A stretch of DNA of 64,000 nucleotides from PALSA-129 sp050014595 (GCA_050014595.1 JBEKDA010000004.1:95541-159540), one strand, 5' to 3'. Counted from the stretch's first letter, positions 25,981 through 34,696 are shown. Numbers and translations: made by a program. The notes: generated from the sequence alone by a model not told the origin.

Positions 25981-26853
25981 CTACCGAATCTCAAACACCC
26001 CGAAGGCCAGCCCCAGATCCCTCCGGTCGGCCGCCGTGTGAAACGTGCGCGCCACTTCCACCGCAACCTCAATCACCGGCCGCCCCGTCGCCGCTTCCGG
26101 CAACCCATACGCCAACTCAAAGCTGTTTTCTCCCGGCCGTATCGTCGCCGCCGGAAGTGCCACGCCATCGATAGCCACCGTCACCTCGAGCGGCCCGGCG
26201 CGCAACTGCTCTTCGGGGCACGATCCGCGCAGGTAGAGCTTTTGGCCCGCGGCGCTCCCTCCGGCCAGGCGCAACGTGGCGCGCTTCGCCATCCAGCGAT
26301 GGTTGCCATCCACCGCATACCACCCGGGGCCCAGCAGCGGCGCGGCCAGCGGGTTCGCCAGCAGCACGGTCTTGCCGGGATGCAGTTCGCCGGCCGTCGC
26401 GAGTCCTTCCACCAGGTCGCGCGCCCGCATGGTGATGCGATTTTTCCGGTCCGAGGCGGCCAGCGTCCGCGGCATCGCCATCACGATGTAGACACCAGCC
26501 AGAGCCAGCGCGGCGTACATGGCGCGGCTCCCGGAGCGGAAAGTCTGCGCCAGCGCCCAGCCGCCCAGCCAGCACAGGCCGATGGCCGGCACGAACGCAT
26601 AATAATCGGTGATGTGGTCGCGCAGCGGCAGCACGGGCGCGATGGCGATGACGAACCAGGCCAGCGCAAAGCACGCCGCGCGCCGCGAATGCCAGCAGTC
26701 CCAGCGAGACCAGCGCCACGCCCGCCATTACCAGCCACTTCGGCGCGTCCACCGGCGTCCAGAAGTACTGCGGCCCAACCGTCCAGGCCCAGTATTTCGC
26801 CAGCGTGCGCAAAGCGCCAGAACCGGGAAGACAAGTTTCCCGCGCAGCTTCAT
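25981..26853 (-). pseudogene. Broken membrane protein, probably a glycosyltransferase relative
   Basis: An ATG at 26853 overlaps the upstream lipoprotein stop (ATGA) and starts MKLRGKLVFPVLALCA. The frame then fails: the next coherent protein segment (LAKYWAWTVGPQYFWTP, then APKWLVMAGVALVSLGLLAF) is in another frame, and the last 220 residues (LAWFVIAIAPVLPLRDHITDYYAFVPA... to a soluble beta-rich tail) are in a third. The pieces look like a truncated multi-pass protein with a large N-terminal deletion and at least two frameshifts around 26690 and 26810. Sequencing error could explain single shifts but not the missing N-terminal helices. Confidence 0.7.
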
Positions 26854-27494
26854 TTGGCCACCAGCCCGGCGCTCTCGACCACGATGCCCAGCTCACGCAG
26901 ATCGGAGGCTCCCGGCGCGATGGCTTTGTCCAATTGAAAATCGATGCGCACGGCGTCGCCGGAGATCAGGCTGGCATCCACGTCGCGCCGGTAAGTGTAT
27001 GCCCCGGCCTTGCGGTACGTTTCGGGCGCCAGGATCGTGCCACCTGCCGACGCCGTGAGCGTGAGACTCTTGAGTGCGTCAATGCTGGGCTGGGGCACCG
27101 TGAGGTGGAGTTCGAGCACCGCGCCTTGCCGCGCGGCTTGCGGGGGCGGGCGCAGCGTGACGGCGAACTGCTTTTGCGTCCACCGCCAGGAGCCGCCTTC
27201 GATGTCATGGAAGCCGCTCACAAGCTGCGCGGCCGCCGTGGCATCGCCCATGTGCACCGTGGAAGCCAGCCGCGGTGCTTCTTCGATGGTTGGTTGCTTG
27301 TGGACCTTCTCGTAGTGGCAGCCGGCTGCCGCGAGCAGCAGCGCCGCAAGCGCGGCCGGGACTGAAGCCCGGCGCGGCTCCGCGCCGAGCCGCGACTTGT
27401 CGCACGGCCGTAAGGGAGCGGAGGCTCGCCAAACCCAGCTCAACCTCCCAACGGATCGACTGAGTGACATCGGGCGAAAGCGTTTCGTCATCAA
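26850..27494 (-). CDS. Putative lipoprotein with a repeat-altered leader
   Basis: 214 residues as an open frame. LLLAAAGC gives a lipobox Cys at residue 59, followed by an exported domain of about 155 residues that looks beta-rich (GGSWRWTQKQFAVTLRPP, VLELHLTVPQPSIDAL) and is unrecognised. A lipoprotein Cys is normally at residue 17-25; here the 40 residues ahead of it are basic and encoded largely by palindromic repeat DNA (27356-27433), with no ATG, GTG or TTG in frame close to the hydrophobic core. The true start is uncertain, and the gene may be crippled or use a distant start. It overlaps the broken membrane gene by 4 nt. Confidence 0.6.
   Translation of the reverse strand: MMTKRFRPMSLSRSVGRLSWVWRASAPLRPCDKSRLGAEPRRASVPAALAALLLAAAGCHYEKVHKQPTIEEAPRLASTVHMGDATAAAQLVSGFHDIEGGSWRWTQKQFAVTLRPPPQAARQGAVLELHLTVPQPSIDALKSLTLTASAGGTILAPETYRKAGAYTYRRDVDASLISGDAVRIDFQLDKAIAPGASDLRELGIVVESAGLVAK
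27356..27433. repeat. Palindromic repeat inside the lipoprotein leader
   Basis: CCGGG-ACTGAAG-CCCGG (27356-27372) and CGCGGCTC-CGCGCC-GAGCCGCG (27373-27394), followed by GTAAGGGAGCGGAGGCTCGCC (27410-27430). The second stem reappears exactly at 45256-45277, and the GTAAGGGAGCGG word reappears at 29822 and, inverted, at 45240. A further hairpin, CGCGGCT-TGG-AGCCGCG, lies at 27552-27568 in the gap upstream. Confidence 0.75.
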
Positions 27495-27672
27495 TCTCCG
27501 ATTCTCTCAACTTCCACGAGACAACGGTGAAACACCGGCGCCGGATCGCCGCGCGGCTTGGAGCCGCGCCCCTGCTCCACGTTGATCAGCAGCGAGCGGC
27601 AGTCCGGCCAATCCAGCGCGCGGAGGTGGGACGATCGCCTTTTGTCGTCTGTCAAGCGCCGCCTGCCAGCTC

Positions 27673-28095
27673 TTATCCGGTCCGCTCCGCCGCTTCTCCC
27701 GCGTCGCCATACACCTCTTCGCGGATGATTCGTTCGGTGGCCTGGTTCAGGTATTCGTTGAGCGCCGAGCGCAGCTCCTGATACTCGGGCCACAGCGTCC
27801 TATCGACGAACGACGGGGGAACCCGCACCATCACCGTAGTGTAGCGCTGCCGCTTGTAGCGATACGGCTCCAGGCCGTAGCGCCGGCACAACGCGGAGAA
27901 CAAACGCCGCTGCCACCGGTCCGGCATGCTGAACTGGAATTCCCGCGGCTGCTCGGTTTGTTGCGCGACGCCGAGCGCCTTCTTAATGCGCTCGATGGCG
28001 GCCGCCGCCGCGCTGCGTTCACCCGGCGTGGTGGCGCCTTCGAACAAAGCCGCGATCTTGCGCAACCTTGCCCGGAGTTGTTCTTCGGTGATCAT
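27673..28095 (-). CDS. Conserved-looking protein of unknown function
   Basis: 140 residues from the ATG at 28095, chosen over 28116 because a GGGA box precedes it. The N-terminal 45 residues (EEQLRARLRKIAALFEGATTPGE...AAAAIERIKKALG) faintly resemble DUF2786. The middle has RRLFSALCRRYGLEPYRYKR and VMVRVPPSFVDRTLWPEYQEL, rich in basic and aromatic residues. It has no signal or membrane segment. Possibly nucleic-acid binding, but this is weak. It lies 33 nt downstream of lhgO on the same strand. Confidence 0.65.
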   Translation of the reverse strand: MITEEQLRARLRKIAALFEGATTPGERSAAAAAIERIKKALGVAQQTEQPREFQFSMPDRWQRRLFSALCRRYGLEPYRYKRQRYTTVMVRVPPSFVDRTLWPEYQELRSALNEYLNQATERIIREEVYGDAGEAAERTG

Positions 28096-28127
28096 CGCGA
28101 TTCCCTGATGGTACAACGACGCTCCCC

Positions 28128-29315
28128 TCAGCGCACCGGCGCCATGGCCGCGATCTCCGCCCCGATGGCCAGCGACGCCGTCGCCGCCGGGCTCGGCGCG
28201 CTCAGCACGTGCAGCGCGTTGGCGCGCGCGATGATACTGAAGTCTTGCGCGATCTCGCCATCGGGAAGGATGGCTTGCGCGCGCACGCCGGAGCCGCCGG
28301 TCTCGAGGTCGCCGGGTTGAATCTCCGGCACCAGCCGTTGCAGCGAACGGCAGAATAGTTCGCGGCTGAAAGAGCGGCGCAACTCGTACCAGACGATGGA
28401 TGGATACCTGGCGAGAAAGCGCCAGAAGCCGCGGTACGTGAGCGCGTCGATGAAATCGGCCAGATTGAAATCGGTCTTGCGGTATCCTTCGCGCGCGAAT
28501 GCCAGCACCGCGTTGGGCCCGGCTTCGATGCCGCCGTGGATCAGCCGCGTGAAGTGGAGGCCCAGGAAGGGAAGACGCGGGTCGGACGTGGGGTAAATGA
28601 GGTGGCGCACCAGGTATTGGCGCTCCGGGCGGATCTTAAAGTATTCGCCGCGGAACGGCAGGATGCGCGTGTCGCGCCGCTCGCCGGCCAGTTGCGAAAC
28701 CCGGTCGCACTGGAGTCCGGCGCAGTTGATGATGTAGTCGGCCGGGAACTCGCCCGCGGTGGTTTCGGCCATCCAGCCGGCGCCGGAGCGCCGCAGCCGT
28801 TTGACGCGCGCCCCCGTGACCACGCGCGTGCCGTGCTCGCCAAGGCGTTCGACCAGCGCGTTGCAGACGGCCGGGTAATCGACGATGCCCTCCTGCGGCA
28901 CATGCAGCCCCGCCACGCCGCCCACGTGCGGTTCGATTTCGCGCATCTGCTCAGGCCCCAGCCAGCGCAATCCTTCGAGGCCGTTTGCCGAGCCGCGCTC
29001 GTGCAGCCCGCCGAGGCGCGGCACTTCGCTTTCGTCGGCTGCCACCACCAGCTTGCCGCAGATCTCGTGCGCCACGCCGTTGGCCTGGCAGAACTCCACC
29101 ATCTGGCGGATTCCCGTGACGGCCAGCCGCGCCCGGATGGTGCCGGGCTTGTAGTAAAGGCCGCAGTGCAGCACCCCGCTGTTGTGGCCGGTCTGATGCC
29201 GGCCGACGCCCTCTTCCTTTTCGAGCACCGTGATCTCCGCGCCCGGATCCCGTTCCCCCAGCCGGTAAGCCGTGGCCAACCCCACGATGCCGCCGCCAAT
29301 AATCGCAACTTTCAC
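28128..29315 (-). CDS. lhgO: L-2-hydroxyglutarate oxidase
   Basis: 395-residue FAD-dependent oxidoreductase of the DAO fold, normal length for LhgO. The dinucleotide motif is VAIIGGGIVGLATAYRL at residues 3-19, followed by LEKEEGVGRHQTGHNSGVLHCGLYYKPGTIRARL, the LhgO/L2HGDH hallmark with its flavin-contacting His (cited here by its key residues H39-H49). LIYPTSDPRLPFLGLHFTR and DGEIAQDFSII also match. It repairs L-2-hydroxyglutarate, a side product of malate and lactate dehydrogenases, back to 2-oxoglutarate and probably passes electrons to the membrane quinone pool. Confidence 0.93.
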   Translation of the reverse strand: MKVAIIGGGIVGLATAYRLGERDPGAEITVLEKEEGVGRHQTGHNSGVLHCGLYYKPGTIRARLAVTGIRQMVEFCQANGVAHEICGKLVVAADESEVPRLGGLHERGSANGLEGLRWLGPEQMREIEPHVGGVAGLHVPQEGIVDYPAVCNALVERLGEHGTRVVTGARVKRLRRSGAGWMAETTAGEFPADYIINCAGLQCDRVSQLAGERRDTRILPFRGEYFKIRPERQYLVRHLIYPTSDPRLPFLGLHFTRLIHGGIEAGPNAVLAFAREGYRKTDFNLADFIDALTYRGFWRFLARYPSIVWYELRRSFSRELFCRSLQRLVPEIQPGDLETGGSGVRAQAILPDGEIAQDFSIIARANALHVLSAPSPAATASLAIGAEIAAMAPVR

Positions 29316-29398
29316 AGCTACCAGCGTACTGCGTCTTCCCTCCCCACATTGCGGGCGGAGCTTGCAGTTCGCGTGCTACTCTTGGCCGAAAGAAGATC

Positions 29399-29824
29399 AT
29401 GCGCAGTTCACAACCCGCGTTGTCTAATAGCCCGTGTGCCCTCCGAAAAGACCACGAGCAACCTGCGGCCACTTCGGCACATGGCTGGCGATATCACCAC
29501 GTTGGCATTCCGACCGGCGTTCCGCGCCCCGGCGAACGCTATCTGGAACAGTTCAAGATGTACGTCTCCGCGTTTGAGACCAGTCCTTGCGGCATTCAAT
29601 GGATGCGCTTCGAGCCGGACAGCCCCGTGCACCCGCTGATCCAGTCCGTGCCCCACATCGCATTCGAAGTGGACGATCTTCAAGCCGCGATCGAAGGAAA
29701 GGAGATTCTCACGGCCCCCAACTCGCCTTCGGAAGGTGTCATGGTGGCGATGATCCTCGATAGCGGCGCCCCGGTTGAACTCCTCGAATTTCAGCGCGAC
29801 GAGCCAGCCGCGGCCGTAAAGTAA
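29399..29824 (+). CDS. VOC-family (glyoxalase-like) protein
   Basis: 141 residues. The core begins YHHVGIPTGVPRPGERYLEQF near residue 32 and ends with PHIAFEVDDLQAAIEGKEIL and GAPVELLEF, the beta-alpha-beta-beta-beta pattern of a single VOC domain with possible metal ligands H33 or H34 and a Glu in the last strand. The first 28 residues look unlike the family and the true start may differ, but no closer in-frame ATG exists. It is divergent from lhgO with an 83-bp gap. The substrate is unknown. Confidence 0.72.
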   Translation: MRSSQPALSNSPCALRKDHEQPAATSAHGWRYHHVGIPTGVPRPGERYLEQFKMYVSAFETSPCGIQWMRFEPDSPVHPLIQSVPHIAFEVDDLQAAIEGKEILTAPNSPSEGVMVAMILDSGAPVELLEFQRDEPAAAVK

Positions 29825-29906
29825 GGGAGCGGTCTTCGCGGACTGACCTCCGCTTCAGCCTCGTGCGCCTGCATGCCGCCAAGCCGCCTGCCAGGCGCCG
29901 ACTCCT

Positions 29907-29914
29907 GATATAAC
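29907..29914 (+). promoter_or_regulatory. Candidate -10 box of the glycosidase operon
   Basis: TATAAC at 29909-29914 with an upstream TG (an extended -10 pattern, TGATATAAC). It ends 11 nt before the ATG at 29926, giving a predicted 5' leader of about 5 nt. No convincing -35 box is seen. Upstream at 29822 is GTAAGGGAGCGGTCTTCG, a repeat word found inverted at 45235-45252. Confidence 0.45.
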
Positions 29915-29925
29915 GGAATGCAGTC

Positions 29926-32379
29926 ATGTCCATCCGCCGACCCATCCTGCTCTTCTTCCTGGCCGCCGCCACGGTTCTGGCCGCCGGGCCGGTATATGTC
30001 CACACTACCGGCTCCGCCATCTCGCTCGGAAACGACTATCTCGAGCGCACCATCTCCATCGCCGATTCCGACGTCGGCACGCGCCAGCTCCTCAACAAGC
30101 TCACCGGCCGCGCCTACTCGCTCCGCGGTGACGAGTTCGAGCTCAAGCTCAACTACGAGCGCGTCGGCTACAGCTTCGGCAATGAGAACCCGCGCGTGGT
30201 CACCGCAGCGGGCGCCCGCCTGGCCAGCCAGAAGATCGACGACACCCCCGCCGGCGGCAAACGCGTCACCCTTCATCTCGCCCCCGCCCGCGGCGCCTCG
30301 ATCGACCTGGTCTACGAGCTCAACCCCGCCGATTTCTTCACCCGCCAATGGGTTCACGTCGCCAAGCCCCCGCAGGGCACCTGGTTCCTCGACTGGCTGG
30401 CAGTCGCCAAAAACGAATGGGGCGTGCCGCGCTTCACCCTCGGCGGATTCGGCCAGCCGCTCTTCGCCGAAGATCTCTTCCTGGGCCTCGAATTTCCCAC
30501 GGGTGTCAACACAGCCGCCCGCGCCGAAGTCACTCTCGGCAACAATCCCGGCATCAATATTCCCGATGCCGGCTACACCAGCGAGCCCGCCGTCATGGGC
30601 GTCGCTCCCGCCGGTCTGGTCCATCGCCAGTTTCTCGATTACGTGGCCCGCATGCGCGTCGCGCCGGTCCGCCCGTTCCTGCTCTACAACACCTGGTATG
30701 ACTATCCGCGCCTGACGATGAATGGCGGCAACACCGTCGCGCGCGTCTCCGATTTCCAAAAGCTGCTGCTCTCCAAATACGGCCTGCACCTCGATTCCTT
30801 CGTTCTCGACGACGGCTGGGACGACATGCACAAGCTCTGGGCCATCGATCAGCAGCGCTTCCCCAACGGCTTCCGCGATCTCACCGCCGCGCTCAAAGCC
30901 ATCGATAGCAAACTCGGCATCTGGTTCGGCCCCATCGGCGGCTACGACCAGAGCCAGGTCCGCATCGCCACCGGCAAAGCCGCCGGCATGGAGATCACCT
31001 CCAACGGCCGCTATTTCTGCATCGCCGGCAAGAATTACAGCAAGTTGCTCGGCGATACCATGCTGCAGTACGAGAAGGAATTCGGCATCAACTATTTCAA
31101 GCTCGATGGCATTGCTTTCGGTTGCAATGAGCCCGACCACGGCCACCCCGTGGGCATCTATTCCGACGAAGCCACCACGCGCACCTTCATCGGCATACTC
31201 GAAAAGCTGCGCGCGCAGGACCCCCAAGTCTTCCTCAACATCACCACCAGCATCTGGCTCAGCCCCTGGTGGCTGCGCTATGCCGATACCGTCTGGATGG
31301 GCGGCGCCGATTCCGGTTACCTTCCGTCTGTCCCCACCATGGCGCAGCGGCAAAGCGCCATCAGCTATCGCGATTCGGTACTCTACGATGACTTCGTCAC
31401 GCACAAAGCGCAATTCCCCGTCTCGTCGCTGATGACTCACGGCATCATCAAGGGCCAGGCCAACATGCTCGGCGGCAACAAGGAACAGATCGAGGACTTC
31501 CGCGACGAAGTGGTCCACTATTACTCGGTCGGTAACATGATGTACGAGCTTTATATCTCGCCCGACATTCTGTCACCGGAAGAAATGGACGTTCTCGGCA
31601 ACGTGACCAAGTGGGCCGAGGCCAACGCCCACCCGTTGCTCGACAACTCGACGATGGTCCTCGGCGACCCGGCGAAACGCGAGCCTTACGGCTACGTGCA
31701 TTCGATTCCGGCGAAGTCGATTATCACTTTGCGCAATCCCTTTGTCCGCCCACAGACTGTGAAGCTCAACGTTGATGAGCAGAACGGATTTCAGAAGTTC
31801 GCAGGCGAGCAGGTGTTGGAAGTGCAGTATCCGTATCGCAAGGTCGAATCTCTGGGAGTAAAGTTCGGCCAGACACTTACATTTAATCTGGACGCCTATG
31901 AGGAGATCGTCGCCGAACTGCGGCCGGGAACTGGCGAGCAGCTTCCAGCCTCGATCGCCAGGCTAGCGGGTAAGGATATTTCCTTCTCTCCCGCCGCCCT
32001 GTACAGAAACTCCGACAGCATCAGACTATCCACCACCATCAATGTGCCGGGCGACTATACCCAGGCCCGCATAGCGGTATTGCTGGAGCCGAATCAGGAG
32101 ACCCGCGGGATCACAGCCGCCGCTCAGGACGGCGACCTGCCGCTGGAACTCACCACCGAGAACGGCAACCGCGGTGTCTGGTACTGGTTTTATGCCAACC
32201 TCAGGCCCGGGCTGCACGACGTCGAGTTGACCATCCATTCCTCGGCGCCGGCTCGTGTTTCGGCTTGGCTGCTGACGCGGCGCAATCTTGGGACGCCGGC
32301 GGCCGCCAGCCTGCTGCCCGCCCAGTCCAACATCGAGCGTGGCACGCACTTACTCCTTGAGGAAACCATCCGCCAATGA
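29926..32379 (+). CDS. Secreted GH36-like (clan GH-D) alpha-galactosidase
   Basis: 817 residues with a signal peptide (LLFFLAAATVLAAGP). An N-terminal beta-sandwich (30-250) precedes a TIM barrel with LLYNTWYDYPRL, DSFVLDDGWDDMHKLW and NYFKLDGIAFGC; D394 in KLD is the predicted nucleophile, and D454 or D462 (ADTVWMGGADS) candidates for acid/base. A C-terminal beta domain follows. These blocks fit clan GH-D (families 27/36), though the exact subfamily is not certain. Its stop overlaps the GH35 start by 4 nt, so the two enzymes are made together, probably to strip galactose from plant or microbial polysaccharides outside the cytoplasm. Confidence 0.8.
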   Translation: MSIRRPILLFFLAAATVLAAGPVYVHTTGSAISLGNDYLERTISIADSDVGTRQLLNKLTGRAYSLRGDEFELKLNYERVGYSFGNENPRVVTAAGARLASQKIDDTPAGGKRVTLHLAPARGASIDLVYELNPADFFTRQWVHVAKPPQGTWFLDWLAVAKNEWGVPRFTLGGFGQPLFAEDLFLGLEFPTGVNTAARAEVTLGNNPGINIPDAGYTSEPAVMGVAPAGLVHRQFLDYVARMRVAPVRPFLLYNTWYDYPRLTMNGGNTVARVSDFQKLLLSKYGLHLDSFVLDDGWDDMHKLWAIDQQRFPNGFRDLTAALKAIDSKLGIWFGPIGGYDQSQVRIATGKAAGMEITSNGRYFCIAGKNYSKLLGDTMLQYEKEFGINYFKLDGIAFGCNEPDHGHPVGIYSDEATTRTFIGILEKLRAQDPQVFLNITTSIWLSPWWLRYADTVWMGGADSGYLPSVPTMAQRQSAISYRDSVLYDDFVTHKAQFPVSSLMTHGIIKGQANMLGGNKEQIEDFRDEVVHYYSVGNMMYELYISPDILSPEEMDVLGNVTKWAEANAHPLLDNSTMVLGDPAKREPYGYVHSIPAKSIITLRNPFVRPQTVKLNVDEQNGFQKFAGEQVLEVQYPYRKVESLGVKFGQTLTFNLDAYEEIVAELRPGTGEQLPASIARLAGKDISFSPAALYRNSDSIRLSTTINVPGDYTQARIAVLLEPNQETRGITAAAQDGDLPLELTTENGNRGVWYWFYANLRPGLHDVELTIHSSAPARVSAWLLTRRNLGTPAAASLLPAQSNIERGTHLLLEETIRQ

Positions 32380-34205
32380 AACTCACCCGCCGCAAGTTTT
32401 TATGTGGGACAGGCCTCCTGGCCTGTCGATTGCCCGCCGCCGCGCAATCCCCCACCCACACCTTCACCTCCCGTGCCGACCAGTTCCTTCTCGACTCCGC
32501 TCCCTTCCTCATCCGCTCCGGCGAGATGCATTACCCGCGCGTTCCCCGCCCTTACTGGCGCGACCGCATGCGCAAGATGCGCGCCATGGGCCTCAACACC
32601 CTTTGCACCTACGTCTTCTGGAATCTCCACGAGCCGAAAGAAAACCAGTTCGATTTCACCGGCAACCTCGATCTCGCCGAATATATCCGCACCGCGCAGG
32701 CCGAAGGCCTCTACGTGCTCCTGCGTCCCGGCCCCTACATCTGCACCGAGTGGGATTTCGGTGGCCTGCCTTCCTGGCTGCTCCGCACGCCCGATATCAA
32801 AGCGCGCAGCGCCGACCCGCGCTTCCTCACCGCCGCCGCGCGCTACATGACGCGCGTGGGCAAGGAAGTGGCTGGCCTCCAGATCCAACGTGGCGGGCCC
32901 ATCCTGATGGTGCAGGTCGAAAACGAATACGGCTCCTTCGGCAGCGATCACGAGTACATGGGCGCCGTCCGCCATATGATCCAGGACGCCGGTTTCGACT
33001 GCCAGCTCTATACCTCCGACGGCTCCGGCAAATCCAATCTCGCCGGCGGCACGCTCGATGGCGTGCTTTCCGTCATCAACTTCGGCGACGACAGCAACCT
33101 CGAGCGCGAGTTCGCGAACTTCGCCGCCTTCCGCCAGAACGTGCCGCGCATGTGCGGCGAATTCTGGTACGGCTGGTTCGACCATTGGGGCGAGCAGCAC
33201 CACACGTCGAAGCCCAAGCCGGGTGCCGACGGCCTGGAGTGGATGCTGTCACGCGGCATTTCCTGCAACCTTTATATGGCGCACGGCGGCACCACCTTCG
33301 GATACATGAGCGGCGCCAACTGGAGCCGCGCGTATCAGCCCGATACCTCCGCCTACGATTACGACGCCCCGCTCGACGAGGCTGGCCGGCCCACCGAAAA
33401 GTTCCGGGCGATTCGCGACGTCATCGCGAAGCACCTGCCCGTGGGCGAAAAGCTGCCCGAGCTTCCCGCGGCGCTCCCCATGATCGCCATCCCGCGCTTC
33501 GAGCTCACCGAATCCGCGCCACTCATCGCGCGTCTGCCCAAGCCGGTACCCTCCGAAAAGCCTCTCGCCATGGAAGCCATCGGACAGGATTACGGCTTCA
33601 TCCTGTATCGCCATAGGCCCGCGCACTCCGCCAAGGGAACGCTCGAAATTACCGAGGCGCGTGATTACGCCGTCATCAGCCAGGGCGAAAAGCGCCTCGG
33701 CGCGCTGGACCGCCGCCAACGCCAGACCAGACTCGATGTGGAGCTGACCGCCGGCGAACCCCTCGACATCCTGGTCGAAAACATGGGCCGCATCAACTTC
33801 GGCCCACAGCTCGTCTCCGACCGCAAAGGCATCACCGAAAAGGTCACGCTGAATGGCGGCGAGCTCACGGCCTGGGAAATCTATCCGCTGCCCCTTGCCG
33901 ACCCCGCCCACTGGCCGTTCTCCACGAAGCCCGCCGCCGGGCCAGCGCTGCACCGCGGCACGTTCCGCTTGACGGCAACCGGCGACACCTTCCTCGATAT
34001 GCGCGGATGGGGCAAAGGCATCGTCTGGATCAACGGTCACAACCTGGGCCGCTACTGGCGCATCGGTCCGCAGCAGAGCCTCTTCGTGCCCGCGCCGTGG
34101 CTCAAGCGAGGCGCGAACGAGATCATCGTCCTCGATCTGGAACAGAGCGGCCCGCGTTCCATCCAATCCGCCACCGATCCCGTGTATGAAACGCCCGCCG
34201 GTTGA
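32376..34205 (+). CDS. GH35 beta-galactosidase with Tat signal
   Basis: 609 residues. The N-terminus (LTRRKFL) is a twin-arginine signal. The barrel shows SGEMHYPRVPRPYW, GLNTLCTYVFWNLHEP, LRPGPYICTEWDFGGLPSW, VQVENEYGSFGSD with acid/base E184, and MCGEFWYGWFDHWGE with nucleophile E262, all GH35 hallmarks; C-terminal jelly-roll domains follow (ending near WINGHNLGRYW). It removes terminal beta-galactose. The signal's hydrophobic part (GTGLLACR) is encoded by a perfect palindrome at 32408-32427 belonging to the dispersed hairpin family. It overlaps the GH36-like gene (ATGA). Confidence 0.93.
   Translation: MKLTRRKFLCGTGLLACRLPAAAQSPTHTFTSRADQFLLDSAPFLIRSGEMHYPRVPRPYWRDRMRKMRAMGLNTLCTYVFWNLHEPKENQFDFTGNLDLAEYIRTAQAEGLYVLLRPGPYICTEWDFGGLPSWLLRTPDIKARSADPRFLTAAARYMTRVGKEVAGLQIQRGGPILMVQVENEYGSFGSDHEYMGAVRHMIQDAGFDCQLYTSDGSGKSNLAGGTLDGVLSVINFGDDSNLEREFANFAAFRQNVPRMCGEFWYGWFDHWGEQHHTSKPKPGADGLEWMLSRGISCNLYMAHGGTTFGYMSGANWSRAYQPDTSAYDYDAPLDEAGRPTEKFRAIRDVIAKHLPVGEKLPELPAALPMIAIPRFELTESAPLIARLPKPVPSEKPLAMEAIGQDYGFILYRHRPAHSAKGTLEITEARDYAVISQGEKRLGALDRRQRQTRLDVELTAGEPLDILVENMGRINFGPQLVSDRKGITEKVTLNGGELTAWEIYPLPLADPAHWPFSTKPAAGPALHRGTFRLTATGDTFLDMRGWGKGIVWINGHNLGRYWRIGPQQSLFVPAPWLKRGANEIIVLDLEQSGPRSIQSATDPVYETPAG
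32408..32427. repeat. Palindrome forming part of a Tat signal peptide
   Basis: GACAGGCC-TCCT-GGCCTGTC, an 8-bp perfect stem with a TCCT loop, lies in codons 11-18 of the GH35 gene. The loop is the reverse complement of AGGA and thus of the AGG class found at 19678, 34708, 34729, 38523 and 44321. Confidence 0.85.
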
Positions 34206-34217
34206 GGAATGGTGCGA

Positions 34218-34223
34218 TATAAT
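34218..34223 (+). promoter_or_regulatory. TATAAT box 7 nt before a start codon
   Basis: Consensus TATAAT ends 7 nt before the ATG at 34231 (spacer TCCTCCC). If used, transcription would begin at or one base before the start codon, giving a leaderless mRNA. No good -35 box is seen. Confidence 0.5.
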
Positions 34224-34230
34224 TCCTCCC

Positions 34231-34683
34231 ATGACTTGGATCGTTCGAATCTCCTGCGCCGCTCTGCTCGCCGCCGGCGCAGCTTCCGCACAGACCGTTC
34301 CCGCCGGCTGGCAAGTCGTCAAGGATAACAAGAACCTTTGCCAGATTGCGGTGCCGGCCGACTGGACGCCCGACAAGCTGGTGAAGAGCTTTGCGACGTC
34401 GCCTGACAAGAAGGCCAACGCCGTGATCCACGCTTTGGCGCCGAACGCCAACTACGCACAATCTATGGCCACTGCCAAACAGATGATGATACCCATCAAA
34501 GTGTTCGAAGATACCCCCTTACGCACCTGGTTCGCCATAGCGCGCGGCAACGGCAAGCCGGGAACCTCGTGGTACGTGGCCACCGGCGGTTCGCAGATCT
34601 GCACCGCCCAGATCGACTTCGACGATCCAGCCTTCGAACCCACCGCCATAAAGATCGCCAACACAATTGGCAAAGCCAAGTAG
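34231..34683 (+). CDS. Secreted small protein of unknown function
   Basis: 150 residues from the ATG at 34231; an upstream in-frame ATG at 34186 lies inside the GH35 gene and is less likely because the signal peptide (VRISCAALLAAGAASAQ) begins at the second. The mature part, about 130 residues (VPAGWQVVKDNKNLCQIAVPADW... to IKIANTIGKAK), has two Cys (about positions 33 and 118) that could form a disulfide. No family is recognised, though the layout resembles PsbP/DUF1795-like small exported proteins. Confidence 0.75.
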   Translation: MTWIVRISCAALLAAGAASAQTVPAGWQVVKDNKNLCQIAVPADWTPDKLVKSFATSPDKKANAVIHALAPNANYAQSMATAKQMMIPIKVFEDTPLRTWFAIARGNGKPGTSWYVATGGSQICTAQIDFDDPAFEPTAIKIANTIGKAK

Positions 34684-34696
34684 CCTGACTACGCTT

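Noticed and set aside
27491..27793. A possible 100-residue minus-strand protein
   Set aside because: Part of it (LRALDWPDCRSLLINVEQG) reads somewhat like protein, but the frame crosses a hairpin repeat, lacks a credible start and overlaps the well-formed gene at 27673-28095. At best it is a gene remnant.
29791..31518. A 575-codon minus-strand frame
   Set aside because: Antisense to the GH36-like gene, which has a signal peptide and catalytic motifs. The frame has no recognisable features.
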